A stretch of DNA of 64,000 bases from Limnomonas spitsbergensis (Eukaryota > Chlorophyta > Chlorophyceae > Chlamydomonadales). Below the pieces are notes generated by a model, which was not told the origin of the DNA, did no database searches, and worked only from the letters and a program-made list of their open reading frames with translations. The translations under genes and the position numbers were made by a program. The stretch spans positions 4,833,001 to 4,897,000 of the forward strand of contig JAYJMM010000009.1 in NCBI GenBank assembly GCA_037349105.1. The letters run 5' to 3'. Positions 44,901 to 54,272 of the stretch are shown here, piece after piece. How positions within the stretch are numbered: position 1 is the stretch's first letter; every line of letters begins with the position of its first letter.

Positions 44901-47097
44901 GGCCTGGTGCAGTCAGCCCTGCTGCCTGGCCCAACAGCCGTAGGCTGGTCAAGGCTTGGTCTCAGTTTAAGGTTGAGGGTTGAGGATGGTGGCTGCCCGC
45001 CCAGTGGTCAAGGTTTGGTCCCAGTTGGCCCAGTGGTGGCCGCCCGGCGGCCTGTCAAAGGTGCTCTGGTGTGCACTCGATGAATCACTGGCAACCACCG
45101 CACAGCATTCGAAAAAGCATTTATGGTGGTGCTGCAGAGAAGATTGGCTAAAGCTTGGATATGAACAGGGTGCAAACTCTACCGTCGCATGTTGTGCATC
45201 TCTTGCCCGCTACCTGCAATTGTGAGCCGAGAGGCGATGTGCGGCTTAATTCATGGCTGCTCGGACAATCAAGGGATGAGTTTTGACCTCTGTTTATGTG
45301 GAGGCGCTGAACCTACAAATCAGCTGCATTCGGCTGGGGGGCCCTCTCAAGAAATGAGTTTTGACCTATGTTAATGTTGGGGCGCTTTACATACAATTCA
45401 GATGCATCTTGGCCTTGAGTTAGGGTGTCCTGGCGAAGCAAGACCTTTCCTGCTGGCCGCAAATTTAGAATGGTGCATGCCGGATGTACCCTGCTGAATG
45501 CTCGGCCGCGCGGGGCTGGTAGAGATAGAGCAATCTCAAACCCAGCTACCATGCACAGCCAGGACCAAGGTGCAGCCAGGTCACCCTCCTATGTGAGAGG
45601 GGCAGGAACTTGGGACCCGGTGATCTAGGCAGGAGGAGGGAGAGGATCCCTCAAAATTTCGGTATGGATCGGTGCTGTGCAATTGCGCCACAATTCAGAA
45701 ATCGTGTTAGTAATTACGGTCCTTTACTGGTAATAGTCGCCTAATTTGCCTTCAAATTACGGTGACTGAAATCCAGCTACGTAATTCAACTACCGTAAGA
45801 ACCGTAATTGGCTACCGTAAGGACCGTAAGGACGATAATCAGCTACCGTAAGGCCCCTTATTGGCACAGCACTGGTGTGAATGCCACCAGGTCCTGCTGA
45901 TCAAAAGTGTGAATGGGTTCCCAGCGTGACCGTGAACCCCTTAAACAAAAACATACGTAATTTGTGCTTGTGCATTCCAACCCGACATGCGCAGGTGATG
46001 TTTGTGAGAAGCCAGCCGGAAGCTGCCGGCCTGACTTCTTGTGCACACTGACATGCTTGCGCTCCCTGACCTGTTCACGTGTGTTATGAGGGTCCAGGGA
46101 TTAAAATTAAGCCCTTCACCATATAAACAGGGTTCAGGGATTGAAATGATCCCCTGAATCATGCCAGAAATTACTTCATTTCTGCTTGTGCATCTCGACC
46201 TGCCCTGCGCAGGTCACCTGTGTAACCAACAAGCCGGATGCTGCAGACTCTCTTCTAAAACGTGATGCCCGTCGACTGATCAAGCAGCTGAGGCAAACAG
46301 AAGGACAGGATGGCACTGCTCCTGGTGCCGCTCCTGGGAATGCTCCTGGTACTGCTGATAGAGCCGCTAGTTCTGCCACAAGCTCTGCTGGTGCCGTTGC
46401 TGCTACCACTCCCAGTATCGCTTTTAGTGCTGCTGCTGGGTCTGTTGTGGGTACTTATTTCTTGACCTCTCCTGGGCCTGAGACTGGTACCGCTGCTGGT
46501 GCCGCTGCGGGTACCGTTGCTGGTACTGAGGCTGGTACCGCTGGTGGTGCCTCTGCTCGTACCGCTGCTGGTGCCCCTGCTAGTACCGCTGCTGGTACCG
46601 CTGCTGGTACCGCTGCTGGTACTGAGGCTAGTTCCGCTGCTGGTACCGCTGCTGGTACCGCTGCTGGTGCCCCCACCTCCAGCGCTGATGATGAGACACC
46701 TGGTATCTTCGGATCCGCCGGCCTTGAATGGAGTGCGGCTCAGGTGCTGCAACAGCCGCAACAGATGCAACAGCCGCAACAGCTGGTGCACAAAGTGTTT
46801 GTAATAGTCTCTGATGATCGCGGCTTCGATCAGTTGCTGAGGCTTTACCGGGCGGAGAGGCCTGAGCCGTGGACCACGGTCTCGGTGTGTAACAGGGGCA
46901 GGGTGCCTTTCCCTAACGCGGACTTTGAGCTGGACTGGGGCCAAGTTCAGGCCGGCAGGGCGCAGCGGCCGCGGTGCCTGTTGCCTGCGTCCGAAGCGCA
47001 GAAAGCGGCGTTGGCAGCAGCGGCACGCAAGGCCTGGTTCCGGCGACTGTGCATTCACCGTCCCGTCCCCACCATCCGCCGGCAGCGCTTGTTCTAG
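38921..47097 (+). CDS. Plant-type NYN domain nuclease with internal C2H2 zinc finger
   Basis: Five exons in phase: 38921-39405, 41712-41824, 43883-44000, 44577-44709, 46213-47097 (TAG), 577 residues. The start MGSSLSRG fits an N-myristoylation pattern but could begin a targeting peptide. VYIFWDLDNK (acidic D143, D145) opens the NYN fold; exon 2 gives VYGYGN and HIPESVVEE; exon 3 is one C2H2 finger (C207, C210, H223, H228) ending KHFKQLHERQ; exon 4 is Lys-rich with FKKILTDAGV; exon 5 has KPDAADSLLKRDA and, after a long insert, VFVIVSDDRGFDQLL (S483-D484-D485). This order is that of land-plant proteins annotated as endonucleases with a C2H2 finger (limkain-b1/PIN-like), expected to be metal-dependent RNases. 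The ~165-residue Gly/Thr/Ala/Pro insert between AAD and SDD is unusual. Confidence 0.85.
39406..40090 (+). repeat. Decoy donor array downstream of NYN exon 1
   Basis: The exon 1 end CAACAGGCTTAAGTGCGTACAG is followed by roughly ten decayed versions: AGGCTCAAGTGAGTTGAGGG (about 39621), ATGCTTCAGTGAGTCAGGGT (about 39747 and 39859), ATGCTTCAGTGGGTCAGGGT (about 39800), TTCAGTGCGTAGG (about 39844) and later GGCTCAAGGACGTTTAAGG forms (about 39998 and 40040). Confidence 0.85.
40345..40548. mobile_element. TIR element family A, divergent copy
   Basis: Imperfect inverted ends (GGTGCTTCTTTTTTCGG and GATAAAAGAAACACTTC). The inside has GGCCGCC-rich sequence, GACTGGTGGCC, and GTAGCTGACTTGTAGCTGAG near the right end as in copies 1 and 2. 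A relative lies inverted at 35282-35475. Confidence 0.6.
41290..41700 (+). repeat. Three decayed copies of NYN exon 2 upstream of the real exon
   Basis: Each begins with an ACCCTGCAG-like acceptor and then a broken copy of the exon start: about 41310-41400 (GGGAAGCCGTTTCCGAGTTT), 41421-41506 (GGGAAGCCGATTCCGAGTTT) and 41517-41610 (GAATGCCGTTTTCGATTTT). They continue with CTGAAGG and TACGGCAACCGCAA, which corresponds to VYGYGNHN. All contain frameshifts or stops; only the 41712 copy is open. Confidence 0.92.
41825..42265 (+). repeat. Decoy donor copies downstream of NYN exon 2
   Basis: Three degraded copies of the exon 2 end (GAGGAGCACAGGATGCTGAT and GAAGGTGTGT) at about 41908, 42012 and 42212, each followed by CTGC.AG.ATGG.GTCATGGT-like intron sequence and a poly-G run. 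Confidence 0.82.
42756..43285. repeat. 15-bp tandem repeat (CAGCAGGAGTAGCCT) in NYN intron 2
   Basis: About 35 units with single-base variants (AATAG, CGGCAG, GAGCAG). The period of 15 keeps all frames without stops over long distances, so the long frames here (AEATP on minus, SRSSL on plus) are not taken as genes. Confidence 0.95.
44180..44400. repeat. CAGCTTCACTTCAGCTCC pyrimidine-rich repeat
   Basis: About fifteen 12-15-base units in NYN intron 3. It supplies a long polypyrimidine stretch well upstream of the exon 4 acceptor. Confidence 0.85.
45660..45870. repeat. TACCGTAA-rich short repeat cluster
   Basis: Several copies of CTACCGTAA and ACCGTAATT within NYN intron 4. The motif resembles the 20-bp repeat at 61 kb and the ends of Stowaway-like family B. 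Confidence 0.55.
45960..46080 (+). repeat. Decoy acceptor upstream of NYN exon 5
   Basis: TGCTTGTGCATTCCAACCCG then CATGCGCAGGTGATGTTTGTG mimics the real TGCTTGTGCATCTCGACCTG, CCTGCGCAGGTCACCTGTG. The following GAAGCCAGCCGGAAGCTGCC matches the exon's AAGCCGGATGCTGC. Confidence 0.8.
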
Positions 47098-48779
47098 TGG
47101 GTGCCAGTCCATCTTCCGGGGGGTGCCAGGCAGCCTCTTCTGGACCCATTGGGATCAAAGCTCGACTGGCTCATGTCTAGTGGTCCAAGCAACAGGGCTT
47201 GATGAACCTCACTCCCGCAGCCATAGGCGATGGTTTATCGGTTTCATGTACTGAGTTGAGGAGAAATGGTGCACGGGGTTACAATGTGCGGAGGTAGCAC
47301 GTATGACACTCTCTACTTGAGCCCGAGGTGAAGGGAGACAGAGCGGTTGTGTTTGCATCGACTCTTGTCCTCTCCCTTCTTTACAGGACACCCTAATCGC
47401 AGTACACCTCTGGGCCCTGCTGAAAAAACTCGGCCCCGTGGGCACCCAAGTAATCAGTTGGGAGGGTGGGGGGAATTACACCAGTAGAAAATGGAAATGC
47501 CGTTATGCCGCCCTTGCCACACGGAGCATGTCGTGCTAATTGTATATGCTTCATGTTGCTTAGGCATATCGTTTTCAGCGTAACTCGCATGACTTATTGA
47601 CTTGCCTTAGTCCCATTTTTCATGCTAGGTAAGGGTATGCAGCCTGGGGCACGGGCTTCCTGTCAACCAGTACTGCCCGAATTTAACTCCGGATCGGCAT
47701 GTTATCTTTCCTCCTTTCTATCGATTCATGCAAATCATGCTGAAAAGCGTCGGGTCACGTTCACATCCTGGCATCCTGTGCTGCACCCATCGAGGGGTCA
47801 GATTGCAGAATGAGGGGGGACATGCCACCAGAGACCATGCCGAAGGGTAGCATAGGAGCATGTAAGGGTGTACTGTGTTTTCCTCGCTTTGCTCAGGATG
47901 TGGACAGATGTGTTCGAAGGCTAGGCGCTGACGGGGATTTTGTCGTCCATCTGATTTCAACCCTTTTTCTTCTGTCACTTTTGTACTGCTGATTTCCCCT
48001 TCGTTTATAGACGAAAAGTTGGACACACTCGCAGTGCAGCCCTGTTTTGCTGGGGCTAGCAGTGCCACTTCATTGTCGTGATAGACCTTCCCAAAGATAT
48101 CAAACGCAAGCATGATTCATGACCTCGGCCCCCGTCAACCCCTCCTGCTCACTGCCTAAGGTTTGTTAAATTTGGGGAACGGTTTTCAGTTCATCAGAGC
48201 ATCACTCCTCAAGTTTTACTCAGCACTACAAAGACTGCTGAGGAATCAGAAATATCCTGATCCCTACTAAGGCAGGTGTGCAGGAACTTCAAATACAGGT
48301 ATAATCATTATGTACCGTACATAAATGTCTTTTAAAGGCATTTATGGATTGCCCCGCTGATTATTTCAGATCAGGAAGAATGAGTGTGGCATGATGGAGT
48401 GACACATTCCATGTTGAATCTGTAACTGACTACTTACTAACCAGTATCATCTATATCGAAGAGCAAAAAAGTCCTGCTAGCTGGATAACGGCCTATTTAA
48501 GTAAACAAAATGTACATCTGCCAAAGTGCTGAAAAGCTGCTGTGTCCTGTGCAACGTCTATACTTCCCATCCTGCATGCACCCACATATCTCAGTCTGGT
48601 CCGTCAGAGAGCCTCTAGGTCACCACTCTCCCTCAAATCTGGGCAGGGTGCCGAAGGATTCCTCCTACCAAAGTATGAACGGAGAGGCGGAGAGCCCCTG
48701 TGTCACTCTTTCCCCAATCATGCCAGCAAGATACGCTAGGCCAGAAAGCGCTTGTCGTTTCTATCCAGTTATTCACAGT
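47098..48779. other. Intergenic, repeats only
   Basis: Includes an inverted family D piece (47400-47445) and a weak relative of the LINE-linked repeat (48185). No exon could be supported. Confidence 0.4.
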
Positions 48780-49006
48780 CTACTTCTTGGCGATCCCGTT
48801 GTATCCATAGCGGTCCTCCACCACCGCTTGGTAATAGGCGCCCCTGCCGGCCTCACCGATTGGCTTGCCATGGCCATTCGAGTAAGACTCGTTGTAGCCT
48901 TTGGTGTTGGACGCAACGGCCTCAAGTAAGCTGGGGGATTGTCAATGGGTTGGCCGTTCCCGTTCTGGAACTGCCCATTGCTGGCGGTCCAGTTCTTACC
49001 CAGAAA
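48780..49006 (-). pseudogene. C-terminal coding fragment, unknown family, one-base frameshift
   Basis: Minus strand reads GKNWTASNGQFQNGNGQPID then PPAYLR; shifting one base (near 48930) continues AVASNTKGYNESYSNGHGKP and ends DRYGYNGIAKK with TAG at 48780. The two halves share an internal repeat (N.S.SNG.G.PI, then AY..AV), so the break is probably a single-base deletion in a once continuous frame, or a sequencing error, or an undetected intron. I do not recognise the family. No upstream exons were found. Confidence 0.4.
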
Positions 49007-49579
49007 GACAAACAAAACAAATTTATGTCGCCGATGATTTGATCATCCACCGATCGTGAATCGACATCCCGATACGTGTGTATCGACTATCGAGGTGCAG
49101 GACACTGGCGAGACATACAGGTGTAACGTCATTAACAGGGTTGTATTCATACAGACAAGGTTTTCCGCCCTCGAAAGCATAAATAAAGGGATGTTATGAG
49201 CAGGACGTGCTGTATGCACGCATGCCAGTCAGCAGTGCTCGCATCTTGATCTCACTTGTTGGTAGTTATTGGACATGCTGACAGTACGTCTTCACGTGAA
49301 GTAAAATGTAGAAGACTGGCGGATTAATGGGCAAAGTTCACATGCAAGGATCGAGCACGAGATTTGGAAAGATCTGTCTCAAACCCTAACGAACCTTTAC
49401 GGTTGCCTAACCACCCTCCCATGGGCGCGCCCAGCCTTTGAGTGGTTGCTGACTGCAAACATGGGCCTTAAGATGCCAATGAGTCAGCAAACGGTCCAAG
49501 GGATTCAAAGCGGAGTTTCAAAGAGCCAACCGCATCCTGTTATTAAAGAAGTGCTGCAAATGGACATGGTAAACGGCCC
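49007..49579. other. Intergenic with family D motif
   Basis: GGTGTAACGTCATTAACA near 49120 matches family D. Nothing else supported. Confidence 0.35.
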
Positions 49580-50600
49580 ACACCACATCTTGATACTAGT
49601 TGGCTGCAGGCGCTGCATCAACTGCTGCCAACCCGACGCATGCAGGCAGATGGTGCCTTAGATGCACCTCATGGGTCATGCGGCGAACACAATACAGCGC
49701 CGCAGCCAGAGGCGCATCTCCAACTGGCATGGTCTTCCAAAGTGCTGACACACACATGCTGGCAACAATACCCAAGATTCCAAACATCTAATTTGATTCC
49801 AATCATTCCTGGACACGCTTCAGCACGGATCTCTCTGGGCTGTACATGCAGACATAGGAAGCTGTTGGTGCTGCCCTGCCTAGCGGCTGCCAAACTCCAA
49901 GTTCCTTGCCTAGCTGACGTTGACATGGAGCTGTTTATCCACCGCATCTTCATGCATGGCATTCGTCCAACATGCGCTTCAGCCATGCTGGGGTGTGGGC
50001 TTTAAGGGAAAGGTCAATTGCGTAAAGCAAGCAATGCATCTGTCGCCCCGACCCTAGCAATATGCCCCCTGCCAGGCACTTGGCTGCGAGCATGCCCGGC
50101 AAGTACCTGTTGTACCAGATGAAAAGAAGACTCAGTTGACAGCCCTGCTCGATGCCCATGGTGCAAGGCACAGCTTGTATCTTGGACGAGATGTCCCAGT
50201 GGCAGTGCAGCTTGTAGAAATATTCTAATACCAGCGCTTTGGGGGCCGTCTTTGGGCGTGTAGACTGCACCCTCACAGAGAGCGCTTGCACAACAAACAA
50301 CATGCCTGATGGCATGCGAAGGTGCTAGCACAACTTCCGCCACACCTGGCCCTACGGTTCGCCGTCGTAGGCCTTGCTGAAGTCCACAAGGCCACGTGCG
50401 GCTTGCCGCGGCCTCCATCTGCTCTTTGCACATGGACTGCATGCCTCAAGAGAAGGGCAGCCTGAAGCGTGCTAGGACGGCAATGCAATCCAAACAGCTG
50501 AGGAGAGACGTGATCCCATGCAAGCGACCCAATCATCAGCAAAGGCTGTGGGCATGCTGGAATGAAGCCGGTAAAGCATGCTAGCGATAGCGATGGGCTA
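49580..50600 (-). pseudogene. Decayed LINE reverse transcriptase (fragment 3)
   Basis: On the minus strand, palm-domain motifs appear in order across broken frames: VDFSKAYDGEP (50361-50392), then SKIQAVPCTMGIEQGCQLS (the G..QG..LSP motif), then LLYAIDLSLKA (50011-50035), where the catalytic YADD has become YAID. The lower part (49580-49990) continues into the region homologous to fragments at 19.2 and 22.2 kb. Internal stops and the lost aspartate show it is dead. Non-LTR retrotransposon; clade not assigned. Confidence 0.8.
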
Positions 50601-51104
50601 GAAATCACCGGGGTGAAGGGTGTCGCTGTACATAGGCTGAATCCTGACTGGCTGCCGGGTATTAGGCTCTTCCCGCCGCTCCGCCTGCGAAGTAATCCAT
50701 ACCTACGGCAGGTCCCTGAGGTTGCATGCTGATGAGTGCCACAGGAAAACTAGCGACGAGAACATCCAGGAACTGCAATGCAGTAAATTCTCAGGGCCGG
50801 AAGATCTGGGGCTTGATTAGGGGCCTGGTTCCCCTGGACCTGGACCCGGACTGGACCCCTTGACCCTTGGACCGGTGGTCGAATACGAAAACCGGGAAGG
50901 GTTTGGGTGCCGTGCTTTGTTCTTGGTGGCTCCCCTGGTTCTAGGTGGCACAAAGGCACTGAAATTAACCTCGAAATATGCTTGGCATTCACCAAAGTAT
51001 CACATTTTGGGATGTTGCGAAGCAGGCTTTCCTCGAACTGTCACTTCATTAGAGCTCGCACCGATCTGCGCTACTACACTGATTTCGATTCATAGTCCTT
51101 CGAG
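50601..51104. promoter_or_regulatory. 5' region of the 51105 gene
   Basis: Contains a GGACC/GGTCC-rich palindromic stretch at 50820-50880. An in-frame TAG at 51093 excludes a start upstream of 51105. No TATA box is convincing. Confidence 0.4.
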
Positions 51105-54100
51105 ATGAGTGACCTGCCTGACAAGACACTTGCCGTCCCTTCGTCTCTCGTGTCGAGGATCAACGACGAGGTTAATGTGGAGCGAAAGATTGCGTGGCAT
51201 CAGTGTGACATCCGTTCTTGCCAGGGATGGTATGATCTGAAGCGAGAGGTGAGCACATACCTTTCATCTCTAGCAGGCGAGGCGCATACCCAAATGCCAA
51301 TATCCCAACAAACAAGCCTGTACAGCATGGCTGTCCATTTACAATTGCATGGGCACACACCATTGCCCTCAATGACTGAACGTAAATGACACAGATATAG
51401 TGAGCAGTGACGTCTACTTGAGTAGAGCTGCAGAAGGCAGTGACTGCTGGCAAGAGGGCTGCTTGCATACCATAAACGACTGCCGTGCATGGGCATGCTG
51501 GTTGCCTCTGTTGATACATCTTTCAGCAGCTCTCGGGCCATACTAATGCTGGCTTGGGCCCGTGAGCTCTTGCAGTGTCTCCCCTTACCTAGGATGGAAT
51601 AATCCGTCACGAGTGGTGAAGGCGTACCTTAGTATCATCAGCAGCCTTAATTATCATCCGCAGCCTCATGCTGGTACCCTCATGCTGGTGCCCTCATGCT
51701 GGTACCCTCATGCTTGTAACCTCATGCTTGTGCCCTCATGCTGGTCCCCTCATGCTGGTATGAGGGTACCAGCATGAGGGTACCAGCATGAGGTTACAAG
51801 CATGAGGTTGCTCTACTCTTGCTGCTATCTCTGTCCCCTGCTCTTGCTGCTTCTACCCTACTGTGCTGCTGCCTCTGTCCCCTGCTCTTGCTGCTTCTAC
51901 CCTACTGTGCTGCTGCCTCTGTCCCCTGCTCTTGCTGCTTCTACCCTACTGTGCTGCTGCCTCTGTCCCCTGCTCTTGCTGCTTCTACCCTACTGTGCTG
52001 CTGCCTCTGTCCCCTGCTCTTGCCGCTTCTGACCTGTGCTGCTGCTTCTGTCCCCTGCTGCTGCTGCTGCCTCTGACCTGCCTGCCCTGCTGCCTCTGTC
52101 CCCTGCTGCTACCACCCAGGCCGACTGCAAAGCTACTGCCCGCCTGAGCCGCAACACTGGCTCATTAGCTTTCACGGTCTCCCTCTTTGAGCCGCGCTGG
52201 GCTTGCCCGGCCTGCTGCCGCCCCGACGACTGCCCCAGCGGCAGATCCATCCCGCTCACCAGCACCGACTTGGAGGCATCCAGGAGCGGGGCGGGCACCT
52301 ACGGGGCAGGCCCCAACACGGCAGGCCTCAGTGGCGGTGGCGGTGTCGAAGAGCAGCTTCCGCCCGCCGTGTGCGACTGGTGTGACATGCGGGGTCTGAC
52401 AGCCTGTGACTTTGAACAACATGCATGGTCGGAGGGGAGCGGCGTCGCCGCGCCCGAGGGCTGGGAGGAGGGGCAGCGCACGCGGTCCACCGATCTGACG
52501 ATGTATAAGGTGAGTCTATGGGTCATGCACATTGATTGTTAAGTAGGTACCGTAGATTTGATTTGCCTTCCCTCGGGTATGAACAAATTATTTCTTTTAA
52601 TGCTGCCTTCAGGAAAAATTTCCCTCCCAAACTCTTGATTTGGGTCTGAAAACTAGCGTCGACGATCAGTACATAGTGTATTCATGGATCCCTCACCCCC
52701 AAACAACGTTAATTTTGAGGGAAAGCAAAGCAAATATACAGTACCGGGCTCGGTACTGGGTGTGAGTCTTATAATTATTGGTCTAGGGATCTATAACGCA
52801 GTCGCTCGGTACCGAAAATATCCCGAAAAGTCGAGACGAGCGGGAAAAGCTTTGAATCGGGGTACTTTTCGCGCCTGTGGCGCCCTTTTCGAAGATTTCA
52901 GCACCCAACAATTAAAAGTGAAAAAATACACGGGTCATGAGCTTTTCTGCCTGTGGCCAGGTATACCTGGCTCAGAAAGCCCTTAAATCATAAAAACGAG
53001 TTTCGTTTATACTTATTTGCACCTGGGACAAGTGTTGTCTACATGGCCACCATATGTTCAATTGTTACAAGATGGCATCCGGTAACCTTTGCCGAACATT
53101 AAAATTCAGTTGCCTCACCAGTCTCCCTCGTGGCAGTGATTGAGATGATCAGACATGAGGCCTGCTCAGCATGACTCTGCACAACTCAGCACGACTCTGC
53201 ACAGGCACTTTTCGCCAATGATGATGCATGCCAGCTGAGAAAAGGGTTGCTGATCATATTGTGGCCTGTGCTTATAAACATATCAATACGGTAATACGCC
53301 CGGAGGCGAGGATTTAATAAAGCCACATCTTCACATGGTAGCCTACCTAGTGCCACGCCTGAATGACGTTCGGCCGAAGTACTGTAGATTTGCTTTGCCT
53401 TCCCTCATAATTAACGTTGTTTGGGGTTCAGGGATCCATGAATATGCCGGTACTAATGATTGATCGTCGATGCCAGTTTTCAGTCAGAAATTAAGAGTTT
53501 TGTCGACAGTTCGCCCTGAGGGCAGCATTCAAAGAATTCGTGTTTTGATGCCCAAGGGAAGGCAAATCAAATCTACGGTGCTCGGAAGGCCACCGTAGAT
53601 TTGATTTGCATTCCCTCAGGCATCAGCATGCCTGTGCCCCCCAGTAGTGTGTCTTTTAGAGCGCCCTAGACAACCCTAGACAGGCAGCGGGGCAGCCACC
53701 CCGGGCGGATGGGGACTAAATCTTGATCAGCCTATGGCCAGGGGTCCAAGAAGATGTGCTTAGCGCACCGGCCCTCCTCAGGCCCAGGCAATCATGAATC
53801 CAATTTGTCCCTAGCATACTTTTCTTTTTGGAACCGTTGCGCGTCCCGCCCCTCTTGATCCCTCCCGAGTCCCGTCTCATTCAGATCTTCCGCATGCGCT
53901 GCCCGTCGTGCAAAAACACAATAGTCTTCGACCGAGCCAAGAAGTTCCTTGAGCACATCAACAGCTGGGCCATGCGCCACGGTCGCCCTCGCCGCCGCCG
54001 TGGCGCTCTTGAGGCCGCAGGGGGGAGTGCAACCGGCCCTTGCCGATGGCCCGGGTGGGACGCGTTGTTGGCGCCCATTGACGAGCTGTCAGCCAGCGTC

Positions 54101-54241
54101 CGGCCTGAGGAGGAAGGTGGCCGGGGCATTCCGACCCCTGAGCAGCTACCCAGCAGGAGCGGTCAGCCCACTGGGAATGCAGATGCTGCTGCTACTGCTG
54201 GTGCTGCTGGTACTGGTGCTGCTGATGCTGCTCCTCCCACC

Positions 54242-54272
<31 letters not shown>

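Noticed and set aside
46255..47112. 285-codon minus-strand frame (GTSSGTSS)
   Set aside because: Antisense shadow of NYN exon 5, whose plus-strand frame carries the conserved AAD and SDD motifs.
51598..51620. Small exon GATGGAATAATCCGTCACGA in the 51105 gene
   Set aside because: It has an AG before and a GTGAAG after, but its length would break phase with exon 2; exon 1 joins exon 2 directly in phase 0.
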